Source of the DNA: Candidatus Acidulodesulfobacterium acidiphilum
Lineage (GTDB): Bacteria > SZUA-79 > Acidulodesulfobacterales > Acidulodesulfobacteraceae
Direction: 5' to 3'
Assembly: GCA_008534395.1 (NCBI GenBank)
Contig: SHMQ01000036.1
Coordinates: 1 to 26,064 of the forward strand
Length of the DNA: 26,064 nt
Shown here: positions 16,007 to 23,975 of the stretch, in pieces
How the letters are laid out: the number at the start of each line of letters is the position of its first letter
Numbering within the stretch: the first letter of the stretch is position 1
Made by a program: the position numbers and the translations under genes
Notes under the pieces: model-generated
Databases searched by the model: none
Told to the model about the DNA's origin: nothing
What the model saw: the letters and a program-made list of their open reading frames with translations, nothing else

Positions 16007-16786
16007 ATGAAAGCGATAAAATTTTTAAAAGTTTTTTTAATCGGTTTTATTGTTTTAGGAGTCGGTAGTGCTGGACTTGCGTCTGTTTTTGCCGGAGCGT
16101 CTTACGGGGCATCGACCCAAATTACGCGTAAAACGGTAATTAATAACGACGCAAAATTAATAAAGTTATACATAAAGATACTTAACAAAGTCGGCAATAA
16201 TAAACAGGCGGCGCTAGAAATCGAAAAAAATCTTCAGGTAAGCCCCTCGGGATTAAAGTTATATATGAAAAAAGGCATGGGAGTGGGAGACGCAGTTTTT
16301 ATAAAATTAATCGAAGACAATACTAACGCCGTAAACAAAGCAGACGTAAAAAACTTTATCAAAGGATATTTGACGGGCAACAATACCCTATCTCAGCTTA
16401 ACGGCAACGAAGTAAATGTTAAAAATGTAATTAAAGAAATGAACGGCGTGGTTAACTTAAAGGTAGTAAACGAGGTCTATAAAACTGAAACCGGCGTAAC
16501 CGTTGACCATACCCTGTCTCTTGCGGTCAACACGCCGAACACGACGCATAATTTAAAATTAGAAAATTATATGACTAACGAGAACGGCAATGTTTATAAA
16601 ACTCATACCTTGCAAAACCAGATGAATCAAGTAAATAACACGCAAAACCAGATGAATCAAGTAAATAACACGCAGCAGCAGATGCAGCAAATGAATAACA
16701 CGCAGCAGCAGATGCAGCAAATGAATAACACGCAGCAGCAGATTAAACAAACTAATAATATGCAGCAGCAGATGATGGGCAGGTAA
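16007..16786 (+). CDS. Exported protein with C-terminal Asn/Gln/Met decapeptide repeats
   Basis: A 259-residue protein of no family I recognise. Residues 1-35 form a signal peptide (hydrophobic core about 10-30). Residues about 40-150 look helical and hydrophilic (KLIKLYIKILNKVGNNKQAA); residues 150-200 are Asn/Thr/Val-rich. The last 57 residues are five decapeptide repeats from NQMNQVNNTQ through QQMQQMNNTQ to QQIKQTNNMQ, ending QQQMMGR. Regular Met spacing could bind copper; Asn/Gln repeats also favour self-association. A consensus promoter and an AAAGGAG ribosome site suggest high expression. It is followed by its own terminator, then by an outer-membrane protein gene. An intrinsically disordered envelope or surface protein is the simplest reading. 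Confidence 0.75.
   Translation: MKAIKFLKVFLIGFIVLGVGSAGLASVFAGASYGASTQITRKTVINNDAKLIKLYIKILNKVGNNKQAALEIEKNLQVSPSGLKLYMKKGMGVGDAVFIKLIEDNTNAVNKADVKNFIKGYLTGNNTLSQLNGNEVNVKNVIKEMNGVVNLKVVNEVYKTETGVTVDHTLSLAVNTPNTTHNLKLENYMTNENGNVYKTHTLQNQMNQVNNTQNQMNQVNNTQQQMQQMNNTQQQMQQMNNTQQQIKQTNNMQQQMMGR
16616..16765 (+). repeat. Five tandem 30-bp coding repeats
   Basis: Period 30 bp (10 codons), in frame, five units. Units 1 and 2 are identical except at the last base; units 3 and 4 are identical; unit 5 is diverged. The pairwise identity suggests recent unit duplication, so copy number probably varies between strains. Confidence 0.85.
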
Positions 16787-16815
16787 TTAATTAAAATTTT
16801 ATATAAACGATATAA

Positions 16816-16874
16816 ATGCAAGCTAAGTGCAAAAATACCTAAGTATAATTGTAATTTAGTTTGCATTTTTTTTT
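16816..16874 (+). terminator. Intrinsic terminator after the repeat protein
   Basis: ATGCAAGCTAA (16816-16826) pairs with TTAGTTTGCAT (16856-16866) through 11 bp including one G-T pair, with a 29-base loop, followed directly by a T-run to 16874. It separates the repeat protein from the outer-membrane protein, whose start lies 28 bp further on. Confidence 0.65.
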
Positions 16875-16901
16875 GTAAAATAAAAAGGAGGATATTCGGC
16901 A

Positions 16902-17711
16902 ATGGTAAGAAAAATAAAAGTATTAAATATCGTTTTTTTTGTTTTTGCTTTTTTAATAATTTCCGTAAATGTCAATATATCTAAATCGTTTGGCGCTTCC
17001 AGCTTGCAGATAGGAACGGGTTATAATGAAACATGGGGCAAATACGGCACGAACTATAACACATCCTTAATTTATATTCCGCTTAATATAAATTATTACC
17101 CGGATAAAACCTTTAATTTTCAAGCTACGATACCGTATATGCAGGTTCGTAAGCAAACATCTACGGTGTTGGTCAACAATATACCCGTTCAAAAAGCGGG
17201 CGCTTCGACTTCGACCACCGAAAGCGGTTTGGGAGATATAGTTTTGACCGGAAATTATAACATTACAAATCAGGCGGTAAACCCTTCCCTTCCGACCTTA
17301 ACGGCAACGGTTTTCGTTGACCTGCCCACGGCCAGCGAATCTAACGGCTTGGGAACGGGAAAGGCAAATTACGGTTTTCAATTGGGTGTTACGCAGTTAA
17401 TAAAATCTTATTTTTATTTTATAAACGGCGGATATACAGTTTTAGGCAAACCCTCGGACATTACCAGCCTTACTAACCCTTTTTCCGCATATGCAGGCGC
17501 GGGTAAATTAATCACGAAGGACATCTCTATCGCCGTATCGGGAGCATGGTCGCAGGCAATTATATCGGGAACGCACGATACTGTAACTGGAAACCTGTCC
17601 GTAATTTATACGATGGTAAAAAATAATACGATAGGTGTTACTTATATAAAAGGTTTTACAAACGAAAGCCCATCTCAGGGAATAATGCTAAGCTATTCGC
17701 TTATGTTTTAA
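16902..17711 (+). CDS. Outer-membrane beta-barrel protein, transporter-like
   Basis: A 269-residue protein with a signal peptide (hydrophobic residues 9-24, cleavage near SFGA) followed by alternating amphipathic strands (SLIYIPLNINYYPD, NFQATIPYMQV, LTATVFVDLPTASE, YFYFINGGYTVLG) and a C-terminal Phe (SLMF), the usual barrel-insertion signal. The layout resembles the MetA-pathway/phenol-type transporter family (about 12 strands), a loose call. It has an AAGGAGG ribosome site. Its position after a copper locus suggests a role in the envelope, but no substrate can be told. The next 185 bp are AT-rich with no gene. Confidence 0.7.
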   Translation: MVRKIKVLNIVFFVFAFLIISVNVNISKSFGASSLQIGTGYNETWGKYGTNYNTSLIYIPLNINYYPDKTFNFQATIPYMQVRKQTSTVLVNNIPVQKAGASTSTTESGLGDIVLTGNYNITNQAVNPSLPTLTATVFVDLPTASESNGLGTGKANYGFQLGVTQLIKSYFYFINGGYTVLGKPSDITSLTNPFSAYAGAGKLITKDISIAVSGAWSQAIISGTHDTVTGNLSVIYTMVKNNTIGVTYIKGFTNESPSQGIMLSYSLMF

Positions 17712-17962
17712 ATTCAGTTCAAAAGGCTTAAAATTTTAATTTGATGTATTAACAAAATTGTTAATAAATTTAACTTTAAAGCGCTAATAAATTTTTTTTA
17801 TAAATTAAAGCCTAATATTGTTGATTTGCTCCTTAAATTGCACCGGTAAGTTCGGTATTTTTTTTATTTTTTATTATAACTATATTTAGTTTATAAGCAC
17901 CAAAAAAATCTTATGGAATTCCGGCATTTACCAAAAAGTACCACTTTACCTGCGCCGTATGT

Positions 17963-18005
17963 CATACCGCCCTTTCGAACCTTAATCCGTTCGGAAGGCG
18001 GTATG
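17963..18005. repeat. Inverted repeat inside the decayed gene
   Basis: CATACCGCC (17963-17971) pairs with GGCGGTATG (17997-18005), continuing inward imperfectly (TTTCGAAC with GTTCGGAA). It covers the haem-motif end and the first frame break, so it may be coincidental coding sequence or the footprint of a small insertion. Confidence 0.4.
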
Positions 18006-18140
18006 AATAAACGGCTTCAGACTGCCAGACACGAACGGGATGGCTGCGGATGTAACCCAAATTATCATGGATTGAGCCCTGCAAATCCATGGCCAATACC
18101 TCTTTCTATTGATATAACAATTAGTTATCAGTATTACACT

Positions 18141-18154
18141 AATGAACGTTCATT
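18141..18154. promoter_or_regulatory. Perfect palindrome AATGAACGTTCATT
   Basis: A 14-bp perfect palindrome in the middle of the decayed gene, 200 bp upstream of the P-type ATPase. The form resembles TetR-family operators but differs from those at 7761 and 8400. No regulator is assigned. Confidence 0.3.
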
Positions 18155-18230
18155 CAAGCACCGACAGTTTTTCGGGGCACGTGATGTTCGACGCGGGCGG
18201 CGAGTTTTATATTATTGAGGAATTTAAATA

Positions 18231-18277
18231 AACAATAAATGTAGCGGAGAATAAGATGCTCCGCTACATTTATTGTT
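18231..18277. terminator. Long perfect hairpin before the P-type ATPase gene
   Basis: A 19-bp perfect inverted repeat (18231-18249 with 18259-18277; core GTAGCGGAG/CTCCGCTAC) around a 9-base loop. It begins at the last base of the pseudogene's stop codon, where a transcription terminator is expected, but no T-run follows. It insulates the ATPase gene from upstream transcription. Confidence 0.6.
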
Positions 18278-18356
18278 ACCAAAAAATTATATAAAAACTT
18301 AACATTTTCCATACAATATACGAGCTCATGTCAGAATTATTTGAGGGGGAATATTT

Positions 18357-20687
18357 ATGAAAATTTCAAAGAATTCGGAATGCGAAGAATGTAAAGTTTC
18401 AGGGGCGGCGGGCGGAGGAGATTTAGAAAAAGCTTCTCCGACTTCATATACTGCCGATAATGCCGTCGTTTACACCTGCCCTATGCATCCCGAGGTAAGG
18501 CGGGCGGAGCCGGGAAACTGTCCGATATGCGGAATGGCTCTCGAACCTGTCATTCCGGTTGCGGCCGCAGCTAAAACGGAGTGGGTTTGCCCTATGCACC
18601 CGCAAATCGTCAGGGATGCCCCTGGAAACTGTCCGATATGCGGAATGGCGCTCGAACCGAGGGCAGGTTCTTTGGAAGAAGAAAAAAATCCAGAGCTCAT
18701 AAACATGACGAGGCGTTTCTGGGTAAGCGCGGTTCTGACCGCCCCGGTTCTATATATTGCTATGAGCGTATATATTCCGGAAATATCAGTCGAAAATATT
18801 CTTCCTCTTCACATAGTGGAATGGATTGAGCTTATACTTGCTACCCCGGTAGTTTTATGGGGCGGATGGCCTTTTTTCGTCAGAGGTGTAAAATCCATAA
18901 TAAACCGCAGTCCTAATATGTTTACTTTAATAAGTCTGGGTGTAGGCGTCGCATATATTTACAGTCTTGCGGCGGCGCTTACTCCGCGGATATTTCCAGC
19001 GTCTTTCAGAGGCAGGGGCGGGCAGGTGGATACGTATTTTGAAGCTGCTGCTTTTATAGTAACGCTTGTACTTCTCGGTCAGATGCTCGAACTTAAGGCT
19101 CGCAGTAAAACCGGAGCGGCAATTAAAGCGCTGTTGGGACTTGCTCCTAAAACGGCTCGGCTGATAAAAGGAGATAAAGAAGAGGATGTTCCTTTAAACG
19201 ACGTCAAATCCGGCGATTTGCTCCGCGTCCGTCCGGGAGAAAAGATACCCGTCGATGGAACGGTAACCGAAGGAACAAGTTCCGTCGATGAATCTATGGT
19301 TACGGGAGAATCGATTCCCGTGGAAAAACATAAGGGGGATAAAGTAATAGGCGCCACCCTTAATGGAACGGGGTCGCTTATTATGACGGCAGAGAAAGTA
19401 GGTGCGGACACACTGCTTTCGAGAATTGTTCAGATGGTTTCCGAAGCGCAGAGAAGCCGCGCTCCTATCCAGAAACTCGCGGACATTGTCGCGGCATATT
19501 TTGTCCAGATAGTAGTGGCGGTCGCCGTTTTAACTTTTATTATATGGGCGCTTGTCGGTCCGGAGCCGAGAATGGCGCTTGCTCTCGTCAACGCCGTCGC
19601 CGTGCTGATAATAGCCTGCCCCTGCGCATTAGGGCTTGCAACGCCTATGTCTATAATGGTAGCCACGGGAAAAGGAGCGACGGGGGGCGTGCTTTTTAAA
19701 AATGCCGAGGCGATAGAAATTATGAGGAAGGTGGATACTTTAGTCGTGGATAAGACCGGAACTCTCACCGTCGGCAAGCCGAAATTAGCCGAAGTATTTG
19801 CGGCGAACGGATTTGACGAAAAGGAAATATTATATTTTGCTTCAAGCATAGAAAAAGGGAGCGAACATCCCCTTGCGGCGGCTATAGTTGCAGGAGCGGT
19901 CGAAAAAGAGATTAATCCGGGTAAAATGGAATCGTTTGAGTCGTTCACGGGAAAGGGCGTTACCGGCAGGATAGAGGGACGGAGCGTTGCTCTCGGTAAC
20001 CGCCTGCTCCTCGACGACCTGAAAATAGACCATGAAAATTTAGACTTAAAAGCCGAAGAAATGAGGCGGGAAGGGAAAACCGCAATGTTTATGGCTGTTG
20101 ACGGAAAAGCCGCCGGACTCATAGGCGTAGCAGACCCCATAAAAGATACTACTTTTGAGGCTGTAAAACGGCTTCATGAAGAAGGCATCCGCATAGTTAT
20201 GCTTACGGGGGACAACCGGACTACTGCCGAGGCCGTCGCCGGAAAGCTCGGCATAGACGAGGTCGTCAGCGAGGTATTGCCCGACCAGAAAGCCGGGGCG
20301 GTAAAAAGGTTTCAATCTCAAGGAAGAATAGTCGCGATGGCGGGAGACGGAGTAAACGATGCACCCGCCCTCGCGCAAGCGCAGGTCGGCATTGCAATGG
20401 GAACCGGTACCGACGTGGCTATGGAAAGCGCAGGCGTAACGCTTGTTAAGGGCGACTTAATGGGCATAGTCAGGGCAAGGCGCCTAAGCAGGGCGACTAT
20501 GCGCAATATAAAGCAGAATCTTTTCTTTGCTTTTATTTATAATACGGCAGGCATCCCTATTGCGGCGGGGGTGCTTTATCCCTTCTTCGGGATTCTACTC
20601 AGCCCCGCTATAGCGGCGGCGGCTATGAGCTTCAGCTCGGTATCCGTGGTGAGCAATGCCCTAAGACTAAGAAGGTCTAAATTGTAA
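18357..20687 (+). CDS. copA: Cu+-exporting P1B-type ATPase with two N-terminal heavy-metal-binding domains
   Basis: A 776-residue ATP-driven metal pump that moves Cu(I)/Ag(I) out of the cytosol. Two heavy-metal-binding domains (CPMHPE/CPMHPQ...[11 protein letters not shown]) lie at residues 40-64 and 76-101, in place of the usual CxxC HMA domain. Then come eight membrane helices, the actuator TGES, the metal site CPC at 421-423, the phosphorylated Asp in DKTGT at 465, [10 protein letters not shown], and the hinge GDGVNDAP. The final helices carry YN and [11 protein letters not shown], the Cu+ signature. The coding sequence is visibly richer in G+C than its neighbours, suggesting acquisition. 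Ribosome site GAGGGGGA. Periplasmic copper it releases could be taken up by the Cus pump. Confidence 0.93.
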   Translation: MKISKNSECEECKVSGAAGGGDLEKASPTSYTADNAVVYTCPMHPEVRRAEPGNCPICGMALEPVIPVAAAAKTEWVCPMHPQIVRDAPGNCPICGMALEPRAGSLEEEKNPELINMTRRFWVSAVLTAPVLYIAMSVYIPEISVENILPLHIVEWIELILATPVVLWGGWPFFVRGVKSIINRSPNMFTLISLGVGVAYIYSLAAALTPRIFPASFRGRGGQVDTYFEAAAFIVTLVLLGQMLELKARSKTGAAIKALLGLAPKTARLIKGDKEEDVPLNDVKSGDLLRVRPGEKIPVDGTVTEGTSSVDESMVTGESIPVEKHKGDKVIGATLNGTGSLIMTAEKVGADTLLSRIVQMVSEAQRSRAPIQKLADIVAAYFVQIVVAVAVLTFIIWALVGPEPRMALALVNAVAVLIIACPCALGLATPMSIMVATGKGATGGVLFKNAEAIEIMRKVDTLVVDKTGTLTVGKPKLAEVFAANGFDEKEILYFASSIEKGSEHPLAAAIVAGAVEKEINPGKMESFESFTGKGVTGRIEGRSVALGNRLLLDDLKIDHENLDLKAEEMRREGKTAMFMAVDGKAAGLIGVADPIKDTTFEAVKRLHEEGIRIVMLTGDNRTTAEAVAGKLGIDEVVSEVLPDQKAGAVKRFQSQGRIVAMAGDGVNDAPALAQAQVGIAMGTGTDVAMESAGVTLVKGDLMGIVRARRLSRATMRNIKQNLFFAFIYNTAGIPIAAGVLYPFFGILLSPAIAAAAMSFSSVSVVSNALRLRRSKL

Positions 20688-20856
20688 AGTATATAAATAA
20701 ATCTCTTAATGTAAATTTGGATATTATTTTTTTTTGGTATATAATAAAAATAAATTTAAAACTTTTTTGTTAGTCAATTTATTATATGTATATTAACTGA
20801 ATAATTACGGGAGTCAGGTCGGCTTCCCCATAAGAAAATTCTCTGGATTATACATA

Positions 20857-20890
20857 ATTTACATTATTTACATTTTGTAAAAATGTAAAT
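20857..20890. promoter_or_regulatory. ATTTACAT boxes ahead of the TSUP operon
   Basis: Two direct ATTTACAT boxes (20857-20864 and 20866-20873) and one inverted ATGTAAAT (20883-20890). The second and third form an 11-bp perfect stem with a 3-base loop (20866-20890). It ends 30 bp before the start codon, so an operator or 5' hairpin is possible. The rest of 20688-20856 is AT-rich with no feature I can name. Confidence 0.35.
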
Positions 20891-20920
20891 AAAACTAACT
20901 TTTAATCAGAGGAATAACTT

Positions 20921-21826
20921 ATGGGAACGCTGATTTATTATATATCCGGTTCTATATGGGGATTGTTTACGGGATTCGTATTTTCTACGGTCGGAGCTGC
21001 TGGCGGAATACTTGCAAGCTTTGGATTTATTACCGTTTTGCATATCCATGCCGCCAATTCCGTGAAAGTAATGAGCCAGATTCTTGTTATCGTATCCCCT
21101 GTCGTCGCACTTCCTTTATATTTAAGGCAGGATAGGGTTAAACAGATAAGAAGCATCTTGTTTTATCTCGGCTTTATTATAGCCGCAGGCGCTATTATCG
21201 GCGCTTTATCAGGCTCATGGTTTTCAAAGAGCTATCTTTCCGAACTTAAATCATTTAAATACCTCTTCGGGTATCTGACGTTTTTAGTCGTCGCATTAAT
21301 GGTTTATAATATTTTAAAGCAGAGAAAGAAAAAACCGGAGGAGTGTAAAAAAGAATTCGGAGCGGATACCGCATCTGCAGCGGAAAACGGCAAGCTCAAT
21401 ATTCCTTCGGTATTAAAATTTTCAGTCAAGAAAATAGATTTTATGTGTATAAATAGAGATTACTCCGTTAAGCCAGTCGTTTTATTTGCGGCAGGGTTTT
21501 TTATAGCGGTAATATCGTCTATTTTCGGCGTTGGAGGCGGATTCTTAATCGTTCCGTTTTTGACGGACGTTATCGGCGTTCCCGTTTTTTTGGCGGCGGG
21601 AATAAGCATTCTTGTGGTTTTAATTTCATCCTTAACAAGCGTGTCTAATTATATAAGAATGGGAGTGCCGGTTATAGTTCCCGTCCTTTCGGCGACCTTA
21701 GCCGGCGTTATAATAGGTTCGATAGCAGGACCTAAAATTTCCCGGCATTTAAACGAAAAAATTTTAAAATACGTTCTTATGGTGCTGTTAGTTTTTGTAG
21801 GCGTATTTTACGTTTTTAAACCGTGA
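20921..21826 (+). CDS. TSUP (TauE/SafE) family anion transporter
   Basis: A 301-residue inner-membrane protein with two homologous helical halves. The first starts GLFTGFVFSTVGAAGG, the second FAAGFFIAVISSIFGVGGGF followed by LIVPFLTDVIGVP, the recurrent G-x-G-GG-F-P motif of the TauE/SafE/TSUP family, which moves sulfite, sulfonates or related anions. A cytoplasmic loop (residues about 135-185) joins the halves. Ribosome site AGAGG, 10 bases upstream. The next two genes follow within 51 and 64 bp in the same direction, so a three-gene operon is likely. The substrate, probably a sulfur oxyanion given DsrE/TusA-type neighbours, is inference. Confidence 0.85.
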   Translation: MGTLIYYISGSIWGLFTGFVFSTVGAAGGILASFGFITVLHIHAANSVKVMSQILVIVSPVVALPLYLRQDRVKQIRSILFYLGFIIAAGAIIGALSGSWFSKSYLSELKSFKYLFGYLTFLVVALMVYNILKQRKKKPEECKKEFGADTASAAENGKLNIPSVLKFSVKKIDFMCINRDYSVKPVVLFAAGFFIAVISSIFGVGGGFLIVPFLTDVIGVPVFLAAGISILVVLISSLTSVSNYIRMGVPVIVPVLSATLAGVIIGSIAGPKISRHLNEKILKYVLMVLLVFVGVFYVFKP

Positions 21827-21877
21827 GTGCTTGCAAATAAATCTCAATTTTATTACTATTAAAGGGAGGAAGAAAAA

Positions 21878-22198
21878 ATGGAACCCGTCGAAATAAAAAT
21901 TATTACAAAATGTCCGCCGCACGGAAGATGCAAAATGTATTCTTCCGTCCTGTGGCTTATCATTTCCACTTTTAAAAACGTTAAAATTTCTATAATTCCA
22001 TCGGACTATAAAGATAAAAACGACCCAGACGGACCTTGCGTGATAATAAAAGGCAGGGTCGTAGAGCCGTCAAATACAGTCTATGTTTCGGGGGAAGATT
22101 TTATAACTGCATTAAAGGAAGCCGGAGCCGTTGCATATGAAGGGATTAATCCCGACGTTTCCGCATTTGACGAGATAATAGAAAAATGTATAAATTAA
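21878..22198 (+). CDS. Small Cys protein, possibly thioredoxin-like
   Basis: A 106-residue cytosolic protein starting with a strand and a Cys-Pro turn (EIKIITKCPPHGRC, Cys 12 and 18), then a long helix, a strand (VKISIIPSD), and a second strand-turn-strand GPCVIIKGRVVEP with Cys near residue 53. It ends with helices (DEIIEKCIN). The beta-alpha-beta-beta order and the Pro-Cys-hydrophobic stretch before IKGRVV suggest a thioredoxin-like fold without a normal CxxC site. I do not recognise a named family. Ribosome site GGGAGGA. It lies between the TSUP transporter and the DUF5714-like gene, so a redox or sulfur role is conceivable. Confidence 0.5.
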   Translation: MEPVEIKIITKCPPHGRCKMYSSVLWLIISTFKNVKISIIPSDYKDKNDPDGPCVIIKGRVVEPSNTVYVSGEDFITALKEAGAVAYEGINPDVSAFDEIIEKCIN

Positions 22199-22262
22199 AC
22201 TAAGTTAAGAAGCAATCGTAGCATAAATTATTTTATTTAAAAAATTTTAAAGGGAAATTGAA

Positions 22263-23165
22263 ATGAATAATATATCAGGAGAATCTTGCGCCGAACTGGA
22301 ACAGGAACACAAATCCAATTGCTTAATATGCGGCCATCCCCTTGAATATCTGTCGTCCTCAGTTGACTTGACCTGCTTTTACTGCGGCAAAAAAGAAAAG
22401 GGGAGTATAGTTTGTTCGTCGGATAGGTCTCATTACGTCTGCGACGACTGCCACAATCTATCCTCTTTTAATTATATAAAAGATTTTATATTATCCACAA
22501 GCGCTAAAAATCCTTTTGAAATTACACTCGATATTTTAAATAATCCAAGCGTTACGGTGCCTATGTTAGGATGCCACCATGCTTATATTTTAACGGGTGC
22601 GGTTTTAGCTTCGTTAAAAAACAGGGGATACGTGCATATTTCCGAAGCCGATATCGAAGAAGCGTTTTACAGGCTCTCGAAGCAGGCTGTAGGAGGCTAC
22701 TGCGGCTTAAGCGGCGTTTGCGGCATAGTTCCTGCGGGCGGTATCGTATATTCGGTTTTAACCGGTTCAGTTTGCGGCAAAGATAAAGAACAAAAAATAA
22801 CCATGAAGATTACGGCTCTTCTTTCCAAAGCCGTGTTTGATTTAACGGGACCTTCGTGCTGTAAAGCCTATCTTTTTAAGGCGCTGGAGATACTCTCCGC
22901 ATCCTTCTATGAAGATTTTAACTTTCTTTTAATAGATAACGACGTTAATATTGCGTGCAGTTTCAAGGAACTGCACCCGCACGGATGCATTGGAGAAAAA
23001 TGCCCTTATTATGCCGGTTCTTATAACATTAGCGTTGAAAAGTTAAAAGAAAATTTGAAAGATACGGCTATAATATCCCATGAAACCGTTCCTATCGAGA
23101 TAAATTTAAAGTTAAATAAATCAGACCTTGAAAGCGGCGGCAATATACCCGCCGCTCCATGCTGA
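22263..23165 (+). CDS. DUF5714-type zinc/iron-sulfur-like protein
   Basis: A 300-residue protein. The N-terminal part is a double zinc ribbon (CLICG at 21-25, CFYCG about 39-43, CDDCH about 61-65). The remainder matches the DUF5714 pattern I recall: VPMLGCHHAYIL, AVGGYCGLSGVCGIVPAGG, DLTGPSCCKAY and, near the end, CSFKELHPHGCIGEKCPYY, in all more than twelve Cys. These invariant Cys and His residues probably bind metal or a cluster. Such domains sit next to SAM-dependent methyltransferase domains in other bacteria; none is present here. The role is unknown. It is the third gene after the TSUP transporter. A 43-bp gap separates it from the convergent DUF167 gene. Confidence 0.65.
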   Translation: MNNISGESCAELEQEHKSNCLICGHPLEYLSSSVDLTCFYCGKKEKGSIVCSSDRSHYVCDDCHNLSSFNYIKDFILSTSAKNPFEITLDILNNPSVTVPMLGCHHAYILTGAVLASLKNRGYVHISEADIEEAFYRLSKQAVGGYCGLSGVCGIVPAGGIVYSVLTGSVCGKDKEQKITMKITALLSKAVFDLTGPSCCKAYLFKALEILSASFYEDFNFLLIDNDVNIACSFKELHPHGCIGEKCPYYAGSYNISVEKLKENLKDTAIISHETVPIEINLKLNKSDLESGGNIPAAPC

Positions 23166-23208
23166 AAGTGATATGCCTTAAGTTTTAAGGCTGATATGAA
23201 AATCTATC

Positions 23209-23436
23209 TTATTCATCGATTACGACTATTTTATTTTTAGATTTTAAACCTGTTTTTATGGTAATTTTATTTTTAGGCGTGTCGTAAATTTCGGCGATTT
23301 TTCTTATGACCGCTTCGTTTGCTTTATTCTCTACCGGACGTTCCTTTATTGAAATTTTCAGCGTTCCGTCGTCTAATATTTTATAGCCTTCGATTTTTGA
23401 ACCCGTTTTTACCGCAACCGAAATTTTTTTTTGCAT
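23209..23436 (-). CDS. DUF167/YggU-family protein
   Basis: A 75-residue protein with the compact YggU fold and its fingerprint: KTGSKI near the start, the strand GTLKISIKERPVENKANEAV and the tail KNKITIKTGLKSKNKIVVID. Length is close to the family's 90-100 residues. The biochemical role is unknown; it is a conserved cytosolic protein. The ATG at 23436 has no clear ribosome site. It may share a transcript with the SHOCT protein gene just upstream on the same strand (44 bp gap). Confidence 0.8.
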   Translation of the reverse strand: MQKKISVAVKTGSKIEGYKILDDGTLKISIKERPVENKANEAVIRKIAEIYDTPKNKITIKTGLKSKNKIVVIDE

Positions 23437-23479
23437 AAAAAAATGTTGTATCTGCTATAGTCTGAATTGAAATATAGCG

Positions 23480-23755
23480 TTAACCAGCTATATCTTTTTT
23501 CATTCGCTCAAATTCTTCTTTCGTTATTTCGCCTTTGGCGTATCTTTTGTTTAATATGTCCACTGCGGATTCCGAGCGGCTGTCCTTCGTATAATGCCTG
23601 TCGTCGTCGTGGTAATGCCAGTCGTGTCCGTTTCCGCCGCATCCGCCGATAAAACCGCCGCGCCAGAAAATCATTAAGACTATAAGCAACATAACTATTA
23701 TCCCGATAATCGGAAATATCCACATTCCGCTTCCCCAAAAAAAGTAAGGCATCAT
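23480..23755 (-). CDS. Small membrane protein with C-terminal SHOCT domain
   Basis: A 91-residue protein with one membrane helix (residues 12-30), a cytoplasmic or periplasmic stretch rich in Gly, His and Asp (HDWHYHDDDRHY), and the SHOCT motif at the C terminus (AVDILNKRYAKGEITKEEFE). SHOCT is a short protein-protein or oligomerisation motif found on many small membrane proteins. The His/Asp cluster could bind a metal (inference). The start ATG ATG at 23755-23750 has an AGGAGAA ribosome site. It is divergent from the ArsR-type gene across 217 bp. Confidence 0.8.
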   Translation of the reverse strand: MMPYFFWGSGMWIFPIIGIIVMLLIVLMIFWRGGFIGGCGGNGHDWHYHDDDRHYTKDSRSESAVDILNKRYAKGEITKEEFERMKKDIAG

Positions 23756-23900
23756 ATTATTTTCTCCTTAAGTAAATATTACATTTTCGACAGTTTTTCT
23801 ATTATTGCCCGGTATATTTATATAATACCATATTTCGGCGCTTTATCAAGATTAATCGATATAAATAAAATTTGTAATTTATATTTATGATAAATTTTGC

Positions 23901-23951
23901 TTGACATAATATTATTCAAGGTATACTATATAAATAACTACTTATATAAGT
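23901..23951 (+). promoter_or_regulatory. Promoter and palindromic operator of the ArsR-type gene
   Basis: TTGACA (23901-23906) and TATACT (23922-23927) with a short 15-base spacer. A perfect 12-bp palindrome ACTTATATAAGT (23940-23951) lies in the likely transcript start, the typical place for ArsR/SmtB self-repression. The rest of the 23756-23972 gap is AT-rich and otherwise unremarkable. Confidence 0.5.
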
Positions 23952-23975
23952 CCTAATTTATACGATAGGGAGGTG

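Larger units (their letters stand above)
17897..18231 (+). pseudogene. Decayed cytochrome c / outer-membrane-type protein gene
   Basis: Pieces in three frames join into one recognisable protein. The frame from 17897 reads GIPAFTKKYHFTCAVCHTAL then NLNPFGRRYE, with a haem site CAVCH at 17951-17965. After a shift near 18005 it continues INGFRLPDTNGMAADVTQII. Another shift leads to ANPWPIPLSIDITISYQYYT, and the last frame ends SGHVMFDAGGEFYIIEEFK at TAA 18229-18231. The order PAF..KY..(T)C..CHT...NPFG...NGFRLP is a pattern I know from exported haem proteins with a C-terminal barrel-like half. The N-terminal signal and the C-terminal bulk are missing. It is not expressed as such. A 101-codon open frame starting at 17913 crosses these pieces and is not a gene. 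Confidence 0.65.

Noticed and set aside
16616-16765. CRISPR-like repeats
   Set aside because: The 30-bp units are directly tandem with no spacers, in frame, and encode a regular decapeptide.
17913-18218. A 101-codon open frame
   Set aside because: It crosses segments of a decayed haem protein in the wrong frame for the haem motif; Pro/Arg-rich low-sense sequence at both ends.
19430-20140. A 236-codon open frame on the minus strand
   Set aside because: Entirely antisense to conserved P-type ATPase domains; Ser/Ala/Thr-rich shadow with no ribosome site or family match.
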